The translations under genes were made by a program, and so were the position numbers. Positions 61,740 to 64,000 of a stretch of DNA of 64,000 nt are shown here, one piece after another. Each line of letters begins with the position of its first letter. Within the stretch, counting starts at the first letter, position 1. This DNA is from Chitinophagaceae bacterium UBA2375 (GTDB taxonomy: Bacteria; Bacteroidota; Bacteroidia; Chitinophagales; Chitinophagaceae): contig DDTB01000011.1 in NCBI GenBank assembly GCA_002343985.1, forward strand, positions 1 to 64,000, written 5' to 3'. The notes beneath the pieces were generated by a model, which saw only the letters and a list, made by a program, of their open reading frames with translations, was not told the DNA's origin and made no database searches.

Positions 61740-61747
61740 TATCTTTG
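61740..61747 (+). promoter_or_regulatory. -7 element before serA
   Basis: TATCTTTG, an exact TAnnTTTG match, 22 bases before the serA ATG. Confidence 0.5.
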
Positions 61748-61769
61748 CGCAAAATACGGACTATTGAAG

Positions 61770-63008
61770 ATGACCCGAAAAAAAATCACAAGCTATCCGA
61801 AAGAAAAAATAAATATCCTTTTCCTGGAGAATATCAGTGATGTGGCTGTTGAGCAGTTTACAAAATCAGGGTACACGCATGTCAGGAAGTTCCAGGCAGC
61901 CATGAGCGAGGATGAACTCATAAAGGCTATTAAAAATGTACACCTGCTGGGCATACGCAGCAAGACCAAGGTTACTGAGAAAGTGTTACAGGCTGCTGAA
62001 AAATTGCAGGCCATTGGTTGTTTTTGCATTGGCGTGAACCAGGTTGACCTCGATGCGGCAACCCGTGCCGGTGTTGCCGTATTCAATGCCCCTTACAGCA
62101 ATACGAGGAGCGTAGCGGAACTGGTGATCGGTGCATCCATCATGCTGGTGCGTAAAATCATCGACAAACATAAAGCAGCGCATGCGGGCATCTGGCAAAA
62201 GGATGCCACCGGAAGCCATGAACTCAGGGGAAAGACCTTAGGGATCATTGGTTATGGCAATATCGGAAGCCAGGTAAGTGTACTGGCCGAATCGCTGGGC
62301 ATGAAAGTATTGTTTTATGACACAGAAACTAAACTGCCTTTGGGAAATGCCAGTGATTGCAGGACTTTGAAAGACCTTTTGCAACAAAGTGATATCGTTA
62401 CCTTACATGTACCTGAACTACCCACCACAAAGAATTTAATCAACAGGCATAATATTAAGTTTATGCGTGAAGGTTCCATGCTGATCAATTACGCCAGGGG
62501 CGAAGTGGTGGACCTGGACGCGTTGCGCAAAGCGATTTTGTCTGGACAGGTTGCAGGTGCCGCTATTGATGTGTACCCTGTTGAACCGGAAAAAAATGGC
62601 GAAGCATTTGAATGCCCGCTGCAGGGACTGCCCAACGTGCTATTAACCCCGCATATCGGAGGAAGCACGCAGGAGGCGCAAATGAATATCGGCCAGGATG
62701 TAAGCAGCAAATTGTTTCAATACCTGGAGAAAGGCGCCAGCACTGGTTCACATAGCATTCCCGCGTTGGCCCTGCCCCCGCAGGAAGATACGCACCGCAT
62801 CCTGCATATTCATTATAACCGTCCGGGTGTGATGAGCCAGATCAATACCAGCCTGAGCAAACATAATATTAACATCCTTGGGCAATACCTGAAAACAAAT
62901 GAAGAGATCGGTTATGTAGTGCTTGACGTGGATAAGCATATCAGCAAACAGGCATTGGAATTATTGAGACATATCAAACAAACCATCAAAGTCAGGTTAT
63001 TATATTAA
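61770..63008 (+). CDS. serA: D-3-phosphoglycerate dehydrogenase with ACT domain
   Basis: 412 residues from the ATG of MTRKKITSYPKEKINILFLE; the same frame is open upstream but reads into the divergent promoter. The NAD site is LGIIGYGNIGSQVSVLAESL, with LINYARGEVVDLDAL and LTPHIGGSTQEAQMNIG supplying catalytic Arg, Glu and His. The C-terminal ACT domain (about 340-412, HRILHIHYNRPGVMSQIN) is the serine feedback site of the E. coli-like type. It starts serine synthesis in the cytoplasm. Confidence 0.94.
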   Translation: MTRKKITSYPKEKINILFLENISDVAVEQFTKSGYTHVRKFQAAMSEDELIKAIKNVHLLGIRSKTKVTEKVLQAAEKLQAIGCFCIGVNQVDLDAATRAGVAVFNAPYSNTRSVAELVIGASIMLVRKIIDKHKAAHAGIWQKDATGSHELRGKTLGIIGYGNIGSQVSVLAESLGMKVLFYDTETKLPLGNASDCRTLKDLLQQSDIVTLHVPELPTTKNLINRHNIKFMREGSMLINYARGEVVDLDALRKAILSGQVAGAAIDVYPVEPEKNGEAFECPLQGLPNVLLTPHIGGSTQEAQMNIGQDVSSKLFQYLEKGASTGSHSIPALALPPQEDTHRILHIHYNRPGVMSQINTSLSKHNINILGQYLKTNEEIGYVVLDVDKHISKQALELLRHIKQTIKVRLLY

Positions 63009-63009
63009 T

Positions 63010-63035
63010 CAGGCGCCCGAAATAACCAGGCGCCC
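63010..63035. repeat. Direct repeat between serA and the NADH dehydrogenase gene
   Basis: CAGGCGCCC occurs at 63010-63018 and 63027-63035. Because GGCGCC is self-complementary the pair can also fold as a hairpin. No T-run follows, so a terminator is not supported. Confidence 0.35.
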
Positions 63036-63049
63036 ATAAAAAACTTACC

Positions 63050-64000
63050 ATGAAAGTTGTGATACTTGGCGCCGGTTTTGGCGGGCTCAGACTGGCAAGA
63101 AAACTCAATAACAAAAAGGGAATTGAGGTTCAGTTGATAGACAGGTTTAACTACCACCAGTTTCAGCCACTCTTTTACCAGGTTGCAACGGCAGGTTTGG
63201 ATGCCAGCAACATTTCATTCCCCATTCGTAAAGTTTTCCATAAATCAACCAATGTGCGTATTCGAATGGCAGATGTGACTGGCATTCGAATGGAGGAAAA
63301 ACTGGTGCAAACATCAACAGGCGATGTGCCCTATGATCAGTTGGTGATTGCCATGGGTGCCGATACCAATTTTTTTGGCAACGATATGTTGGAAGAGCAT
63401 GCTTTCCCCATGAAAAGCACGGTGGAAGCCTTACAATTGCGGCATAAGCTTTTACAAAATTTCGAGGACGCGTTGCAGGCTAAGGATAAGGGCGATGAGC
63501 TTTTATTGCAGCGATTGATGAATATCGTTGTGGTTGGCGGAGGGCCTACCGGCGTTGAATTGAGCGGAGCGATCGCGGATATGAAAAGGTTCCAGTTGCC
63601 ACGCGATTTTCCTGAACTTGATTTTAGGAACATGCATATTTACCTCCTCGAAGGCACAGGGCGGACACTCGGTACATTGAGTGAGAAAAGCAGCCGGCAC
63701 TCGCAGGAATACCTTGAGCGTTTAGGCGTTACCGTTAAAACAAACGCGCTGTTGCAGGAATATGATGGTAAAAAAGCGGTTTTAAAAGATGGCAGCAGTA
63801 TTGATACCGGGCTATTGATCTGGGCCGCGGGCATCAAAGGAAATGTACCTGCCGGGATTGATCCTGCTTTTATTGCAAGGGGCAACAGGATAAAAACAGA
63901 CAGGTCCTGCAGGGTGGCAGGGCAGGAGCATGTATTCGCGATTGGGGATATTGCCTATATGGAGGAGGAAGCCTGGCCTAACGGCCATCCGCAGGTAGCA
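63050..64000 (+). CDS. Type II NADH:quinone oxidoreductase-like flavoprotein (partial, right edge)
   Basis: The first 317 codons are present and open to the end of the window. The FAD-binding motif ILGAGFGGLRLARKL opens the protein, DRFNYHQFQPLFYQVATAGL is a typical NDH-2 block, the NAD-binding motif is VVVGGGPTGVELSGAIADM, and HVFAIGDIAYM is the second FAD-contact region. NDH-2 passes electrons from NADH to menaquinone at the inner membrane without pumping protons. About 100 residues with the membrane anchor are missing beyond the edge. Confidence 0.9.
   Translation, partial: MKVVILGAGFGGLRLARKLNNKKGIEVQLIDRFNYHQFQPLFYQVATAGLDASNISFPIRKVFHKSTNVRIRMADVTGIRMEEKLVQTSTGDVPYDQLVIAMGADTNFFGNDMLEEHAFPMKSTVEALQLRHKLLQNFEDALQAKDKGDELLLQRLMNIVVVGGGPTGVELSGAIADMKRFQLPRDFPELDFRNMHIYLLEGTGRTLGTLSEKSSRHSQEYLERLGVTVKTNALLQEYDGKKAVLKDGSSIDTGLLIWAAGIKGNVPAGIDPAFIARGNRIKTDRSCRVAGQEHVFAIGDIAYMEEEAWPNGHPQVA

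Noticed and set aside
63010..63035. CAGGCGCCC repeats as a terminator or CRISPR-like repeat
   Set aside because: Only two copies, 8 bases apart, without T-run or further units.
1..64000. tRNA, rRNA, CRISPR, IS elements, toxin-antitoxin or defence genes
   Set aside because: All intergenic gaps are under 300 bases and were read; none shows a tRNA-like cloverleaf, repeat array, transposase or defence-gene motif.

Overview
The window is a contiguous, gene-dense chromosomal segment of a Bacteroidota bacterium, most likely of the Chitinophagaceae. Supporting evidence: a SusC/SusD/SusE-type glycan uptake locus, two proteins ending in type IX secretion (T9SS) sorting domains, an S46 dipeptidyl peptidase, an HU-CCDC81-type protein, many Bacteroidota-type -7 promoter elements (TAnnTTTG) a short distance upstream of start codons, and almost no Shine-Dalgarno sequences. 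I see no rRNA, tRNA, CRISPR array, insertion sequence, integrase or phage gene.

Region 1 (about 1-25.7 kb) is a starch/maltodextrin utilisation locus. A plus-strand group (malQ, dipeptide epimerase, TrmH-type RNA methyltransferase, Aat) faces a minus-strand operon encoding an MFS sugar transporter, two exported GH13 enzymes and a type I pullulanase without a signal peptide. Divergent from that operon are a T9SS-secreted multidomain alpha-amylase, a Nudix-type regulator whose three metal-binding glutamates are missing, then susC, susD and two SusE/F-like lipoprotein genes, closed by a strong terminator and a convergent exported GH31 alpha-glucosidase. Expected flow: surface amylase cuts starch, SusCDEF binds and imports oligosaccharides, periplasmic GH13/GH31 trim them, the MFS protein carries small sugars inward, and MalQ plus pullulanase finish in the cytoplasm. 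A 15-bp palindrome (core GTGTAA-N3-TTACAC) lies in front of the MFS operon and the amylase, and looser copies lie at susC and malQ. It is a strong candidate operator for the locus.

Region 2 (25.7-35.1 kb) holds mostly housekeeping and small envelope genes: a conserved hypothetical, OsmC, an EF-hand-like DUF937-type protein, a META lipoprotein, a 4-TM holin-like protein, an e(P4) acid phosphatase, a 2-oxoacid dehydrogenase E2, CinA, a PBP4-type D,D-peptidase with an altered KTG box, a DUF6526 protein, a YbgC thioesterase and DoxX.

Region 3 (35.2-50.7 kb) starts with a four-gene plus-strand group (1013-residue TPR protein, outer-membrane barrel, HU-CCDC81 membrane protein, methyltransferase). 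It continues with glutaminyl cyclase, a T9SS-secreted M43 metalloprotease, a saccharopine-dehydrogenase-family protein, DUF4197, an S46 peptidase with a DPP11-type specificity residue, and a KefB/KefG-like antiporter pair.

Region 4 (50.7-64 kb) has an orphan DUF1735 lipoprotein, an ECF sigma factor starting at TTG and overlapping a gene that fuses an anti-sigma-like N-terminus to an outer-membrane barrel, then lpdA, a TlpA thioredoxin, Sua5/TsaC, YchF, a fused SpmA-SpmB protein, a serine hydrolase, SerA and a type II NADH dehydrogenase cut off by the right edge. Functional calls rest on motif recognition in the translated sequence; no database search was run.
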